From JBBDLF01 sp040879025 (GTDB taxonomy: Bacteria; Pseudomonadota; Gammaproteobacteria; Pseudomonadales; Pseudohongiellaceae): a stretch of DNA of 64,000 nt. The position numbers were made by a program, and so were the translations under genes. Numbering within the stretch: the first letter of the stretch is position 1; the number at the start of each line of letters is the position of its first letter. Location: positions 1-64,000 of the forward strand of contig JBBDLF010000035.1 of the NCBI GenBank assembly GCA_040879025.1, read 5' to 3'. Shown here piece by piece: positions 54,439 to 63,777 of the stretch. Below the pieces are notes generated by a model. It did no database searches. It saw only the letters and a program-made list of their open reading frames with translations, and was not told the DNA's origin.

Positions 54439-56551
54439 AGACGTACAATGCATTGCCGTTATCCGGGTGAGTAATTTCCGGGGCTACGACGCTGGGTACG
54501 GTGCGGGGACTGCTCCCTCCCAGTGCCGCGTTGACACCGATGTATTGTTTTCCGTCCACGGCAAAGACGATGGGATGGCCTTGTACCGAAGTACCTAATC
54601 GGGTTTCCCACAGAATTTCACCGTTGCGAACGTCAAAGGCCCGGAAGCGGCGATCCAGATCACCGGCAAAAACCAGGTTACCCGCAGTCGATACGGTGCC
54701 GGTATGGAACGAGGCGCGTTGCTCATAGCTCCACACTTCCTCCAAAGTATCTACGTTATAGGCACCGAGTTTCCCCATGTTGCCATCGGAACCGGGCATC
54801 TCGAAGAAGCGCCGGCTGGCGGCCAGACCGCCACCGCCCAATTCCAGCGAAACCTCGCGGGCGGCGTTTTCCAGGCAGGTCTGACTGAGCGGCGCCACAA
54901 TAGTGCCGGTTGGCTCATGATAGGTCATTGAATGCCAGTCCTTGCCGCCGGTACTGCTGGGACAGGCGGAAGTCCATTCGTTGAGCTGGGCGTTGATAAT
55001 GTCATCGCGGTAGGTGACGACGCCGGTTACCGGATCAATATGAGTGAAGATGTTCTGAAACACGGTTTCGGTAAAGCCGAGGAATTCGCCCGTGACCCGA
55101 TCGTTTTTCCAGAGGATGCCGTGCTTGCCCAGAGACAGCACCAGCCTCTGATCTCCCCGGTCCACCAGAACGCGTTCAAATACTTCGTCCAGATCCAGCG
55201 CCTCGCCGGGGACGTGTTGGAAAAACCAGTCGAGTTCGCCCGTCTCCACATCCACCGCAATGGTCGCGTTGGTATACAGCCCGGCATCATGAATGGACAT
55301 ATGACGGCTGACAGGAACCCAGGGTTTGGCCTGGGCGGTGCCCCAGTAGGTGAGATTCAGTTCCGGGTCGTAACTGCCGGTTATCCAGGTTTCACCGCCG
55401 GCACGAAATACATCGTCCAGTTCGCCCCAGGTATTGCCGCCCGGGTCATCCGACTGGGCGATGGTGTTGAAGCGCCAGAGCAGTTCGCCCGTGTTGGCGT
55501 CATGAGCCGTCAGGTAACAGTTCTCTTCGATATAGCGTGCACAGCCGGCCTGTCCCTGGATGATCTTGCCATCGGCGACAATGGGGCCGCTGGAGTTCAC
55601 GAATCCCTGGCTGCTGTCGGCTATGACTGTTTCCCACATCGGTTCGCCGGTGCGGGCATCAAGAGCCACCAGGCGTGAATCCGTTGTCGCGTGAATGATC
55701 TTGTCATTGTAGATGGCGATATTACGCATGTCCTGCCTGTTGGCGGGACCGGCGTGATGCTCCCAGATTAACTCGCCGGTTTTGGCGTCCAGCGCCTGAA
55801 TAATGTTGCTGGTGTTGATCAGATAAATCACGCCGCCGTAGACCAGCGGCGCCGGTTCTGAGCTCCCGTCGTGCATGGACCAGACCCATTCCAGTTTGAG
55901 ATTCCCGACATTGTCGGTGTTGATCTGGTCGAGAGGGCTGTAACTGTGAGCCAGGTAATCGCGACGGATCATTGGCCAGTCGGAGGGGTCTGGATCACGC
56001 AGCATGGAGTCGGTTACCGGAACGAAATTTTCCACGGTGCCTTCAACCACCAATCCGCGTGGAGCCTCGGGTTCGCGTTGTTGTGACGCCGACGTTGCGA
56101 TCTGTTCCGGCGTATAGGCGGCGATGCGAATGGCCGATGTTTCCGTCAACGGCGTATCGCCTGTCAGCATACCGTTTCCGTCCAGCATATGAGCGACGAT
56201 GTTGACGTAATCGGCATCGGACAGGGAATCACCACCACCTGGCGGCATATTGGATTTCACATTGGTGATCAGCGCCGCTGGAGTCTGCGCACCCCATCGT
56301 GTCATGAAATCCTCGCCGCTGAGCTGCGGAGCCAGGGGAGTGCCCTGCAATTCATCACCGTGACAGGTGGCACAGTTAACACCGTACAGAAGCGCGCCAG
56401 CCTCGGCCTGGGCTTCGGTGTAGGTGGGCGGTCCGGGGTCCATACTCGTGGTGTCGGCTTCCCGGGCGGGCTCGTCGCATGCCACCAGCAGTGAAAGCAA
56501 TGCGATGCCATACAAGGCCTTGTTGTTGAATTTGTGTTTGCCACCAATCAT
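54422..56551 (-). CDS. Lipoprotein PQQ dehydrogenase with fused N-terminal cytochrome c
   Basis: The 709-aa product from ATG 56551 has a lipoprotein signal ending in LLVAC. A cytochrome c domain follows with CATCH (about residue 60) and a Met candidate in NMPPGGG. The rest is a PQQ beta-propeller (WPMIRRDYLAHSYSPLDQI, then repeated LDAKTGELIW blades). The likely catalytic region is GEALDLDEVF, again D-x-D. Fusion order is cytochrome first, unlike quinohemoprotein alcohol dehydrogenases, which carry it at the C-terminus. It forms a unit with the CHRD gene just upstream. Substrate unknown. Confidence 0.88.
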   Translation of the reverse strand: MIGGKHKFNNKALYGIALLSLLVACDEPAREADTTSMDPGPPTYTEAQAEAGALLYGVNCATCHGDELQGTPLAPQLSGEDFMTRWGAQTPAALITNVKSNMPPGGGDSLSDADYVNIVAHMLDGNGMLTGDTPLTETSAIRIAAYTPEQIATSASQQREPEAPRGLVVEGTVENFVPVTDSMLRDPDPSDWPMIRRDYLAHSYSPLDQINTDNVGNLKLEWVWSMHDGSSEPAPLVYGGVIYLINTSNIIQALDAKTGELIWEHHAGPANRQDMRNIAIYNDKIIHATTDSRLVALDARTGEPMWETVIADSSQGFVNSSGPIVADGKIIQGQAGCARYIEENCYLTAHDANTGELLWRFNTIAQSDDPGGNTWGELDDVFRAGGETWITGSYDPELNLTYWGTAQAKPWVPVSRHMSIHDAGLYTNATIAVDVETGELDWFFQHVPGEALDLDEVFERVLVDRGDQRLVLSLGKHGILWKNDRVTGEFLGFTETVFQNIFTHIDPVTGVVTYRDDIINAQLNEWTSACPSSTGGKDWHSMTYHEPTGTIVAPLSQTCLENAAREVSLELGGGGLAASRRFFEMPGSDGNMGKLGAYNVDTLEEVWSYEQRASFHTGTVSTAGNLVFAGDLDRRFRAFDVRNGEILWETRLGTSVQGHPIVFAVDGKQYIGVNAALGGSSPRTVPSVVAPEITHPDNGNALYVFSLPD

Positions 56552-56635
56552 TGTGCTGTCCTCATGTCTCTTGTTATCTTGACCAAACGCCTGAACCGCC
56601 ACTTGAAATGTCGTGAAACATCCCGCGGCGATCAA

Positions 56636-57073
56636 CTACTCCGGCAATAACCACCCGCGTAACTCGCCACCAGGATTGGTCTCGGTATGAACCTGTATAT
56701 AGAGCGCCTCGTTATTGAACGCTTCCACCTGTTCCGGTGTCAGATCGAGCTCACCGTGTATGTCGCCGGATGTCGCATTGGTCACCTCAAGCGGATGAAC
56801 CGGCGGTCCGGGAATCGCCTTGGGTCCGTTGTGTACGTGCGCCGCGGTCGCTACGGAACTGGTACCCCGGAAACTTCCCGCTATGCTTAACACGGTGCCG
56901 TTCAGTGTGGCATGAACTTCACCGCCTCCGGTGATTGAATCAACCGTCTGCGGGGTAACCGGCATCGGCGACAGCCTGGCGCGGAAACGCGTTTCCTGCG
57001 CCGCCGATCCGATCATCGACAAGCCAAAAACCATGGCAAGGGTCAAAAATCCGTACTTGTGCAGTTGCTTCAT
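56636..57073 (-). CDS. Exported CHRD-domain protein
   Basis: The 145-aa product has a signal peptide (LAMVFGLSMIGSAAQ) and a CHRD domain: ATLNGTVLSIAGSF, AAHVHNGP, LTPEQVEAFNNEALYIQVHTETNPGGELRGWL. The His residues in AHVH and VHTE are typical. It directly precedes the PQQ dehydrogenase and may be an outside partner. Function of bacterial CHRD domains is unclear. Confidence 0.88.
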   Translation of the reverse strand: MKQLHKYGFLTLAMVFGLSMIGSAAQETRFRARLSPMPVTPQTVDSITGGGEVHATLNGTVLSIAGSFRGTSSVATAAHVHNGPKAIPGPPVHPLEVTNATSGDIHGELDLTPEQVEAFNNEALYIQVHTETNPGGELRGWLLPE

Positions 57074-57101
57074 TTTTTACCTCATGTTTAACGAAAACCC
57101 G

Positions 57102-58745
57102 TCAGGGCACCTCACACTGAAAATTGCCCGCCATCCAGTTCTGCGGATCATTTTGGCTACCCTCGGGGCCGATATACCGGGCCTGTTGCGGGAAAGGGCA
57201 CAGCGGGCGTTCATTATCTGTCCGGCCATTACTGGTGTGGGTGGCGGTGATAGAATCAGGTGCCGCTCCATTTTCCACCCAGTCCACCAGAGGAGCCAGT
57301 TTATCCCAGCTGTTGGGCCCGGCGCCGCCACCGCAATGTCCCATGCCGGGTGCCAGAAACAGACGTGCATCCTGTTGTGCGCGGTTCATGCTGTCGGCGT
57401 ATGTCACCGCCACCATATCTTCATAGTAGGCCACTGTCGCCGAGGCTACCGACAGGGCGTCACCGAAACCATGATAGAGGATCAGTTTGCCATTGTTGCG
57501 GCGCAGAAAGCTGGTCAGATCGGGGTCGGTCGCGTCCGTGATTGAACTCATCAGTTGAGCTTCGCCGGCGGTAAAATCATCGACACTGAATTCCATCCAG
57601 TGATATTCCGGATTCATGCTGGACTTCCTCGCCTGATAGTCCAGGTCGCTCAAGTCGGGTATCGGGACTCCTGGATCAGTTTCATAGAACAGGTAGTTGA
57701 CGTGATCACCGGCCGGCCCGGATAACATGCCCGGCGTATTGTTATTGTCGGCATGAGGAATAAAACGCAGCCAGTCGAGTTCCGAACCACGCATCTTGCC
57801 CGGGTAAATTATCTGTCCGTTGCTGTCGTACGGGCCGCGGTAGTAGTCCGCGACCGTCTGCAGTTGTGCCTCGGTAAAACAGGCATCGTTGTTGCTGTCG
57901 CCGCATCGCAGGTCGTTCAGGTCGGTGGCAGGGTCAAAGTCGCAGGCATAGGGATTGTCGATGACGCCGTCGCGAATGCCGTCATCGGCATCGCATTGCT
58001 GCAACACCCGTTCGTGCAGTACATTCACCAGGTCCAGATTCTCCCGGTCGCCGTCACCGTCGCGATCCACGGCAAGATTGCCCGCATGGTTATTCGCAGC
58101 CATTCGCTGAAGGTGCCACACACCGGCGGCATTCATCGCCTGGTAAAAATTGACCGGAGCGCCGGCAACTATACCGTCAAAGTCATAAGGGAAACGCTGG
58201 GCTTCCATCAGGCCCTGTCGGCCTCCGGTTGAACAGCCTTCAAAGTAGGAATACTGTGGCGCACTGCCGTAATAGTCATCGACGAGTGATTTCCCGGCCA
58301 TGACCGTCAGATGTACCGCCCTGTAACCAAAATCGATTTCCGCCTGTCGGTTGTTATAGCCGAACGCGGATCCCGGTTCCGTGCCACTGTCGTGTCCGGT
58401 GTTGCTGTTGGCGACCGCATAGCCTTCCGCTACCCGATGATCCGCGAAATCAAGATCGCCGTCCTTGCCGCCGTCCCCCCATTGCAGGAAACGGCCATTC
58501 CAGTGTTCTGGCAGCGGCAACTGGGCATGAAACTGGATGGCCGGAGCAATGATTCCGCGTACATAACAATAAGCGCCTGACTGCGGGTTGTCGCGGAGGC
58601 CGGCGAAGGTGATTGTGAGGTTAGGGGTATGCAAAAGAGCCTCGCATTCGCCCGCCTCTTGCGACGTGGCGGACTGGGCGAAGCCGGGTACAGGAAAACA
58701 GGAAATACAGGCGGATATCAGTGCCCAGCGAAGAATCGGCTTCAT
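57102..58745 (-). CDS. Tannase/feruloyl-esterase family hydrolase
   Basis: The 547-aa product from ATG 58745 (GAGG six bases upstream) has a signal peptide (CISCFPVPGFAQ). The nucleophile motif is FEGCSTGGRQGL (about residue 165). Calcium-loop-like Asp/Asn repeats (DRDGDGDREN) and the late GMGHCGGG with the catalytic His are present, as is the Cys next to Ser and near His that is characteristic of the family. It should cleave phenolic esters such as ferulates or gallates, or similar esters, outside the cytoplasm. It lies just before the CHRD gene on the same strand. Confidence 0.88.
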   Translation of the reverse strand: MKPILRWALISACISCFPVPGFAQSATSQEAGECEALLHTPNLTITFAGLRDNPQSGAYCYVRGIIAPAIQFHAQLPLPEHWNGRFLQWGDGGKDGDLDFADHRVAEGYAVANSNTGHDSGTEPGSAFGYNNRQAEIDFGYRAVHLTVMAGKSLVDDYYGSAPQYSYFEGCSTGGRQGLMEAQRFPYDFDGIVAGAPVNFYQAMNAAGVWHLQRMAANNHAGNLAVDRDGDGDRENLDLVNVLHERVLQQCDADDGIRDGVIDNPYACDFDPATDLNDLRCGDSNNDACFTEAQLQTVADYYRGPYDSNGQIIYPGKMRGSELDWLRFIPHADNNNTPGMLSGPAGDHVNYLFYETDPGVPIPDLSDLDYQARKSSMNPEYHWMEFSVDDFTAGEAQLMSSITDATDPDLTSFLRRNNGKLILYHGFGDALSVASATVAYYEDMVAVTYADSMNRAQQDARLFLAPGMGHCGGGAGPNSWDKLAPLVDWVENGAAPDSITATHTSNGRTDNERPLCPFPQQARYIGPEGSQNDPQNWMAGNFQCEVP

Positions 58746-58994
58746 TGCTACCTCGTGACAGAACAGCTTCTTTTCAGCGAACAGGGTTTTCAGCGCTGTT
58801 TTCGACAAACCTCGCCGGCAGGGTACTGGACCGGGTTCGCCACCGTGGCTTTGCCGTACTTTACCCCATGTAAGCGACAATTTCGATTTGAATTGCGGCC
58901 TTCCGCGCCCGGAGGATATAGTTGAGGATACAATTAAAGCTTCAGAAAAATCCGGGAGCCAGGCCCGGAGTGAATCAAATGGAGTGTGAGTCTT

Positions 58995-59888
58995 ATGAAG
59001 GAGTCCCGAAACCGGGCCGGTTATGAAATCATTTCCGAGAATGCCTCGTTCGGGGGACGCCAGCTTCGCTGCCGCCACACCTCCACAGCGCTGCGGTGTG
59101 ACATGCATTTTTCAGTATACCTGCCCCCGCTCGCGCAGGCCGGCGCATCGGACGGGATAAGGCTGCCGGTGGTCTACTGGTTCTCGGGATTGACCTGTAC
59201 GGATCAGAATTTCGTCCAGAAAGCGGGCGCGCAGCGGGTTGCGGCAGAACTGGGACTGATCCTTGTGGCACCGGATACCAGTCCGCGGGGTGATCAGGTG
59301 CCGGATGACAACGAAGGCCTCTGGGATTTGGGCAAGGGAGCTGGATTTTATGTCAACGCGACCCGGGACCCCTGGAAATCCCATTACCGGATGTATGATT
59401 ATGTCGTAGATGAATTGCCCTGCCTGATCCATTCCGCGTTTCCCGTCGATGCCGATGCGCAGAGTGTATGCGGGCATTCCATGGGTGGACACGGCGCGTT
59501 GACGATAGCGTTGAAAAACCCGGATACCTACCGTTCAGTGTCGGCCTTCGCGCCGATCAGCGCTCCGTCACAATGCACCTGGGGCCAAAAAGCATTCCGG
59601 AATTATCTGGGAGAAGACAAGTCCCTGTGGCGTGAACATGACGCTGCGGCGCTGGTCACAGAGTGCCGACCCTGGCTGCCGCTATTGATAGACCAAGGCG
59701 ACGCCGATGAATTTCTGCAGGAACAGCTTAAACCGGAGTTATTGCTTGAAGCCTGCAGAAAAGCCGGCTATCCGGTAACATACAACCTCAGGGCCGGTTA
59801 TGATCACAGTTACTTTTTCATCGCCACGTTTATTGAAGATCATTTGCGATTTCACCACAGTTTTCTTATGCCGGAAGCAAATCAGTAA
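58995..59888 (+). CDS. fghA: S-formylglutathione hydrolase
   Basis: The 297-aa cytoplasmic esterase (ATG 58995; GTG 58986 is possible) matches the FghA/FrmB/esterase D family: YWFSGLTCTDQNF, the nucleophile GHSMGGHGAL, and the late Asp and His in DQGDADEF and AGYDHSYFF. It hydrolyses S-formylglutathione to formate and glutathione in formaldehyde detoxification. The usual partner, a glutathione-dependent formaldehyde dehydrogenase, is not in the window. PQQ alcohol dehydrogenases nearby could create formaldehyde or other aldehydes. Confidence 0.92.
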   Translation: MKESRNRAGYEIISENASFGGRQLRCRHTSTALRCDMHFSVYLPPLAQAGASDGIRLPVVYWFSGLTCTDQNFVQKAGAQRVAAELGLILVAPDTSPRGDQVPDDNEGLWDLGKGAGFYVNATRDPWKSHYRMYDYVVDELPCLIHSAFPVDADAQSVCGHSMGGHGALTIALKNPDTYRSVSAFAPISAPSQCTWGQKAFRNYLGEDKSLWREHDAAALVTECRPWLPLLIDQGDADEFLQEQLKPELLLEACRKAGYPVTYNLRAGYDHSYFFIATFIEDHLRFHHSFLMPEANQ

Positions 59889-59937
59889 ACCGTGAAGAAT
59901 CACGGCAGACTGGCAGAATGCGGCCGGAGAGCGACAA

Positions 59938-60903
59938 ATGAATCCAGCGCTTTTTACAGACAGTCTCGTTGCAGTCAATGTTTCGGTATGTCTGTTTCTG
60001 GGCGTCCAGTTTGCCATCTGGACTCGGTGTTCCGGCGAGCTTCCGGTCCAGAAGCGCCAGATCTATGCCGGGCTGGCAACCTTTTTCCCGCTGATGCTGG
60101 CCATTTCACTGTCTCATGCCAGCTGGGTTGTCGCTCCGCGCGTGTTCGAAGCAGCGGAACTCTTGCTGACTCTCGTGATCGGGCCGGTGATATTCGACAT
60201 CATTTACGGGAGATATCACCAAAACAGCGTGTTCGGCAGAGCATTGCTGGTCAGTTCGGCAGGTGGCGCCGGGGGGATTCTCATCAATCCCTTACTGCTG
60301 ACAGCCGCGCCGCTTTTGTTCACGGGCGCTTCCCTGTGTATCTATGTCAGGCACGCCAGGCGCCGCCCGGATGCGCTGGCTACCCAGATTCTGTCCGTGG
60401 CTCTGATCATACATGCCGCGCAGTTCTGCCGGTTTCTTTTCAGTGATTCGCGCTGGTTCGAAGAAACCGTGCCGTTCACCGCCGCGCTGTTGGGACTGGT
60501 TTACAGTATCAGGCTTTTACTGCCGCGCAAAAAGCCGGACCGGGGTAAAACTGAAGGGATAGGCGCGGTGTTCGATGCGGTAACATCCCATTTGCGCAGC
60601 ACCGCGGTTTATCGTGACGCCGATCTGACTCTGGCGCGTCTGGCTTGTGAAATAGGTTTGCCCGCTTACCTGGTTTCGCAGGCTATTAATGCCCGGGCAG
60701 GCCGGTTCAACGACTTCATCAATACCTGGCGAATCGGGGACTTTCTGGCTAACGGTAACGCGCACGGCAGTATTGAAGACCGGGCATTCGAGGCCGGATT
60801 CAAGAGTCGTTCTGCTTTTTACCGGGCGTTCAGGAGCGTTACCGGCACGACACCTTCTCAATATCGTTCCCAAGCTTGTCCTGATTTGCAAATCGGGACA
60901 TAA
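59938..60903 (+). CDS. Membrane-anchored AraC-family regulator
   Basis: The 321-aa protein carries about six to seven N-terminal hydrophobic helices (to about residue 200). A C-terminal AraC-type DNA-binding domain follows (YRDADLTLARLACEIGLPAYLVSQAINARAG and FEAGFKSRSAFYRAFRSVTGTTPSQYR). Such regulators sense signals in or across the membrane. It sits between the fghA and serine hydrolase genes on the same strand; targets unknown. Confidence 0.88.
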   Translation: MNPALFTDSLVAVNVSVCLFLGVQFAIWTRCSGELPVQKRQIYAGLATFFPLMLAISLSHASWVVAPRVFEAAELLLTLVIGPVIFDIIYGRYHQNSVFGRALLVSSAGGAGGILINPLLLTAAPLLFTGASLCIYVRHARRRPDALATQILSVALIIHAAQFCRFLFSDSRWFEETVPFTAALLGLVYSIRLLLPRKKPDRGKTEGIGAVFDAVTSHLRSTAVYRDADLTLARLACEIGLPAYLVSQAINARAGRFNDFINTWRIGDFLANGNAHGSIEDRAFEAGFKSRSAFYRAFRSVTGTTPSQYRSQACPDLQIGT

Positions 60904-60964
60904 CCCGCCGCCCACAGAAAGCTATACTCATCCGTCACCACCTCTTTGTCTTTGGAGATTGACG

Positions 60965-62074
60965 ATGAAGCATTGCCTTGTGGTCTTCGCCGCCTGTTTG
61001 TTTGCGCTCGTCTCTGCGCTCCCCGTGCCTTTGTCTGCGGACTGGTCGGAAACCGATCTGGCCGCCGCGAAAGCGTATTACCAGGAACTCGATTCCGCCG
61101 GACTCGTGGTGATGCATCAGGGGCGCACCGTGATTGGCTGGGGCGACGTCAGTGGAAAGTACAACGTGGCCTCTGTACGTAAAAGTCTTCTCAACAGCCT
61201 TTACGGTATCGGGTATGACCGGGGCTGGATCCGCCTGGATAAAACACTGGGGGAAATCGGTATGGATGATACTGACCCCCCACTGTCTGAACAGGAGAAA
61301 ACCGCAACGATTGAACATCTGCTTCTTTCCCGATCGGGCATCGTCCATCGCTCACTCTACGAGGCCGGCTGGTGGGAACTGATGCCTGAACGCGATGAGT
61401 ACCAACCCGGCGAGCACTGGATATACAATAACTGGGATTTCAATGCCCTCGGTACGATTTGGGAGCGTGAGTCGGGATTCACAATCCACGATGCATTTGA
61501 CCGGTTCATCGCCCGGCCGCTCGGAATGCAGGATTTCACGCCGGAAGACGTCGAGTATGAGACGCGCAGGAATCTGGCTGAACGCATACGGGGCAATACC
61601 TCCGACCATCGGCTTTATCTTTTCAAAATGTCGGCCCGTGATCTGGCACGCTTCGGACAATTGTATCTGAACGAAGGCGCCTGGGGGGGAGAACAATTGT
61701 TATCCCGCCAATGGATTGAACTTAGCATGGAAGGAGAACCCACCGCGTTCGGTAGCGGACGTTTCAATACATTGTACGGGTATCTGTGGTGGGTGGAGAG
61801 TCCAGGGAGCGGAGTCAATCGCAGATTTGATGTTCCCGGTATCACTTCCAGGGCGTATGCGGCCACCGGTAACCGGGGCCACTATCTGTATATTGTGCCG
61901 GCCTGTGAGCTGGTTGTCGCCCACACGGCTCCCGTGGCCGGCGGTGCCGGCGCATTCGAGCAGATCAGGAGGCGATATTTTGGCAGTGACGGTGTTGAGG
62001 ACGAACAGTTTCAGACACTGCTTGGTTTGATTGTGGGGGCGGGGCGAATCAACTGCTCGGGCGATTTTGCCTGA
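60965..62074 (+). CDS. Exported serine hydrolase (beta-lactamase fold)
   Basis: The 369-aa product from ATG 60965 (GGAG seven bases upstream) has a signal peptide (LFALVSALPVPLSA). The motifs are complete: SVRKS (SxxK, about residue 67), YNNWDFNALG (YxN, about 158) and a late VVAHTA in place of KTG. The last 64 bases overlap the convergent PAS/GAF gene, so the C-terminal tail (GAGRINCSGDFA) may not be original. Confidence 0.87.
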   Translation: MKHCLVVFAACLFALVSALPVPLSADWSETDLAAAKAYYQELDSAGLVVMHQGRTVIGWGDVSGKYNVASVRKSLLNSLYGIGYDRGWIRLDKTLGEIGMDDTDPPLSEQEKTATIEHLLLSRSGIVHRSLYEAGWWELMPERDEYQPGEHWIYNNWDFNALGTIWERESGFTIHDAFDRFIARPLGMQDFTPEDVEYETRRNLAERIRGNTSDHRLYLFKMSARDLARFGQLYLNEGAWGGEQLLSRQWIELSMEGEPTAFGSGRFNTLYGYLWWVESPGSGVNRRFDVPGITSRAYAATGNRGHYLYIVPACELVVAHTAPVAGGAGAFEQIRRRYFGSDGVEDEQFQTLLGLIVGAGRINCSGDFA

Positions 62075-63564
62075 ATGTTTTTGGTGTAAAATCGAAAGCT
62101 GTTTTTGCCTTCCTTGTCTGGTAGAAGTATTGCCGATCCGAGTAACTGCCCACCCTCCGCGGCGGCATTACAGACCTTGCGGTACAGTTCGTCGGGGGAG
62201 TGGCTGTGCAGAATGGCTTCATTGGTACCGCTCAGCGTCGCGAACATGCGCCCCTGTCGGACAGCGGTCATCTCCGCCAGTTTGCGCTCGCTGATGTCCC
62301 GGGAGATACTGGCTATAATCGGTTTCCCGTTTATAAACAGTGCACGCCGGGTTGTTTCAAAATAACCGCGACGTCCGTCTTGGGCTACTCCCACCCCTTC
62401 AGAGGTTAATCCTTCGTCTCCGTTGGCAATCACCTCGGCATACAATTGTTTCAACTGCGCTTCGTCCACATTGGCCACGTCAATCGGGGAAAGTTTTGAA
62501 TACTGTTCGCGCGTGCAGCCCGTCACCCGGCACGCAGTTTCATTGACATAGAGAAATCGCATGGCTTCGGGGTCAACCAGGTAAAACAGATCAGGTGACA
62601 GATCGATTGCGACGGTTAGCCGTCGCATCTCGGCTTCGGCCAGTTTTCGGCTGATGAACTGACCCATGCTGCTCGATATCTGCGTGGCGCTGCGCAACAA
62701 CTCCACATCCGCCTGATGGCCGGCCTCCGGACTGAAAAATTCAAACACTCCGTAGACTGTACCGTTGACAATGACAGGAAATGCAAAGGCATTGCGTAAT
62801 TTGGCTGTGGCCGCCGCCTCACACCGGCGGAAAGTCGGGTCCTTGGTAATATTGCGAACAGAGTCCGGTTTGCCGGATTCACAAACGCGGCTCAATAGCC
62901 CTCCGTCGCCTACCGGGATTTCTTTAAGCTCGCTCGCTGATTCGAGAAAGGTTGTATAGCGGGATTCATCTTTGGCCCAGGTGTGACCGCAATGCAGAAT
63001 TTCGGTGTCGGAGTCCATTTGCCAGTAGATTGCACAGACCCATCCCAGGTTGGTACATACCGCCTCCATTACCCGGTTCACTGCCACGGTAATATCAGCG
63101 GCTTCTTCCAGTATTCGCGTGACGGCCTGCTCGATGGCAATGCGGCGTTCAATCAGTGTGCGGGAAGTGATTTCTCTGGTGATACCGCGGTAGCCGATGA
63201 ACTGTTCGAATTCATCCCGGACGGGCTTGCCGCTGATACTCACGTAGCGGAGTTTACCCGCAAGCGTGAGGTGTTTGTATACAAAATCGGAAAAGGGTTG
63301 CCGCCCGTCCATCCTGGTTTTGAGGCGATCCCAGCTGCCGCCATCGCTGACGGCCACCACGGTGGGTATTTCCCAGTGACATTTGCCGATCAGCGTCCGG
63401 GAATCAAAACCGGCGTTCTCCGTATCCGGACCCTGGAGACGCGTGAGCCGAAATCCGGTATCCAGCTCCCAGTAGAAGTCGGATGACAGTTCAATCAAAC
63501 TGCGTAATTCCGACTCGAGAGCTTTGATGCGTTCTAAATTTTTGGACTCGCTTTCCATCGGCAT
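62011..63564 (-). CDS. PAS-GAF-PAS sensory protein lacking an output domain
   Basis: The 517-aa cytoplasmic protein opens with a short coiled coil. A PAS domain (about 25-140, ending YRGITREIT), a GAF domain (about 150-310), a second PAS domain (about 320-430, ending ASISRDISERKLAE) and the beginning of another GAF domain (about 440-500) follow. Proteins of this plan normally end in GGDEF/EAL or a kinase, but this one stops inside the second GAF, within the antisense of the serine hydrolase gene. It may be a truncated gene or a one-sided sensor. GTG or downstream starts are possible; ATG 63564 or its third codon is used. Confidence 0.75.
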   Translation of the reverse strand: MPMESESKNLERIKALESELRSLIELSSDFYWELDTGFRLTRLQGPDTENAGFDSRTLIGKCHWEIPTVVAVSDGGSWDRLKTRMDGRQPFSDFVYKHLTLAGKLRYVSISGKPVRDEFEQFIGYRGITREITSRTLIERRIAIEQAVTRILEEAADITVAVNRVMEAVCTNLGWVCAIYWQMDSDTEILHCGHTWAKDESRYTTFLESASELKEIPVGDGGLLSRVCESGKPDSVRNITKDPTFRRCEAAATAKLRNAFAFPVIVNGTVYGVFEFFSPEAGHQADVELLRSATQISSSMGQFISRKLAEAEMRRLTVAIDLSPDLFYLVDPEAMRFLYVNETACRVTGCTREQYSKLSPIDVANVDEAQLKQLYAEVIANGDEGLTSEGVGVAQDGRRGYFETTRRALFINGKPIIASISRDISERKLAEMTAVRQGRMFATLSGTNEAILHSHSPDELYRKVCNAAAEGGQLLGSAILLPDKEGKNSFRFYTKNIQAKSPEQLIRPAPTIKPSSV

Positions 63565-63777
63565 TTCTCTGCATCCGGAACGACTGGATCACCGCTCGCA
63601 TTGTGCCACTGTCCCTTCCGTTACGCCATTCCTGTCCTTTTTCCCCGCTTCCGGACGCTACTAATACCGTGAGAATTGGCATATACTGAGTCGCATAGAT
63701 GATGGTCATGGCCACTGGGTTATGGCCTGTGAGTCATGGATTGTAGGAAGCCTCATGGATTTCGAGGTGAACATCTA

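Noticed and set aside
54932..55678. Plus-strand 248-codon open frame
   Set aside because: It is antisense to the PQQ dehydrogenase propeller, with no recognisable motif.
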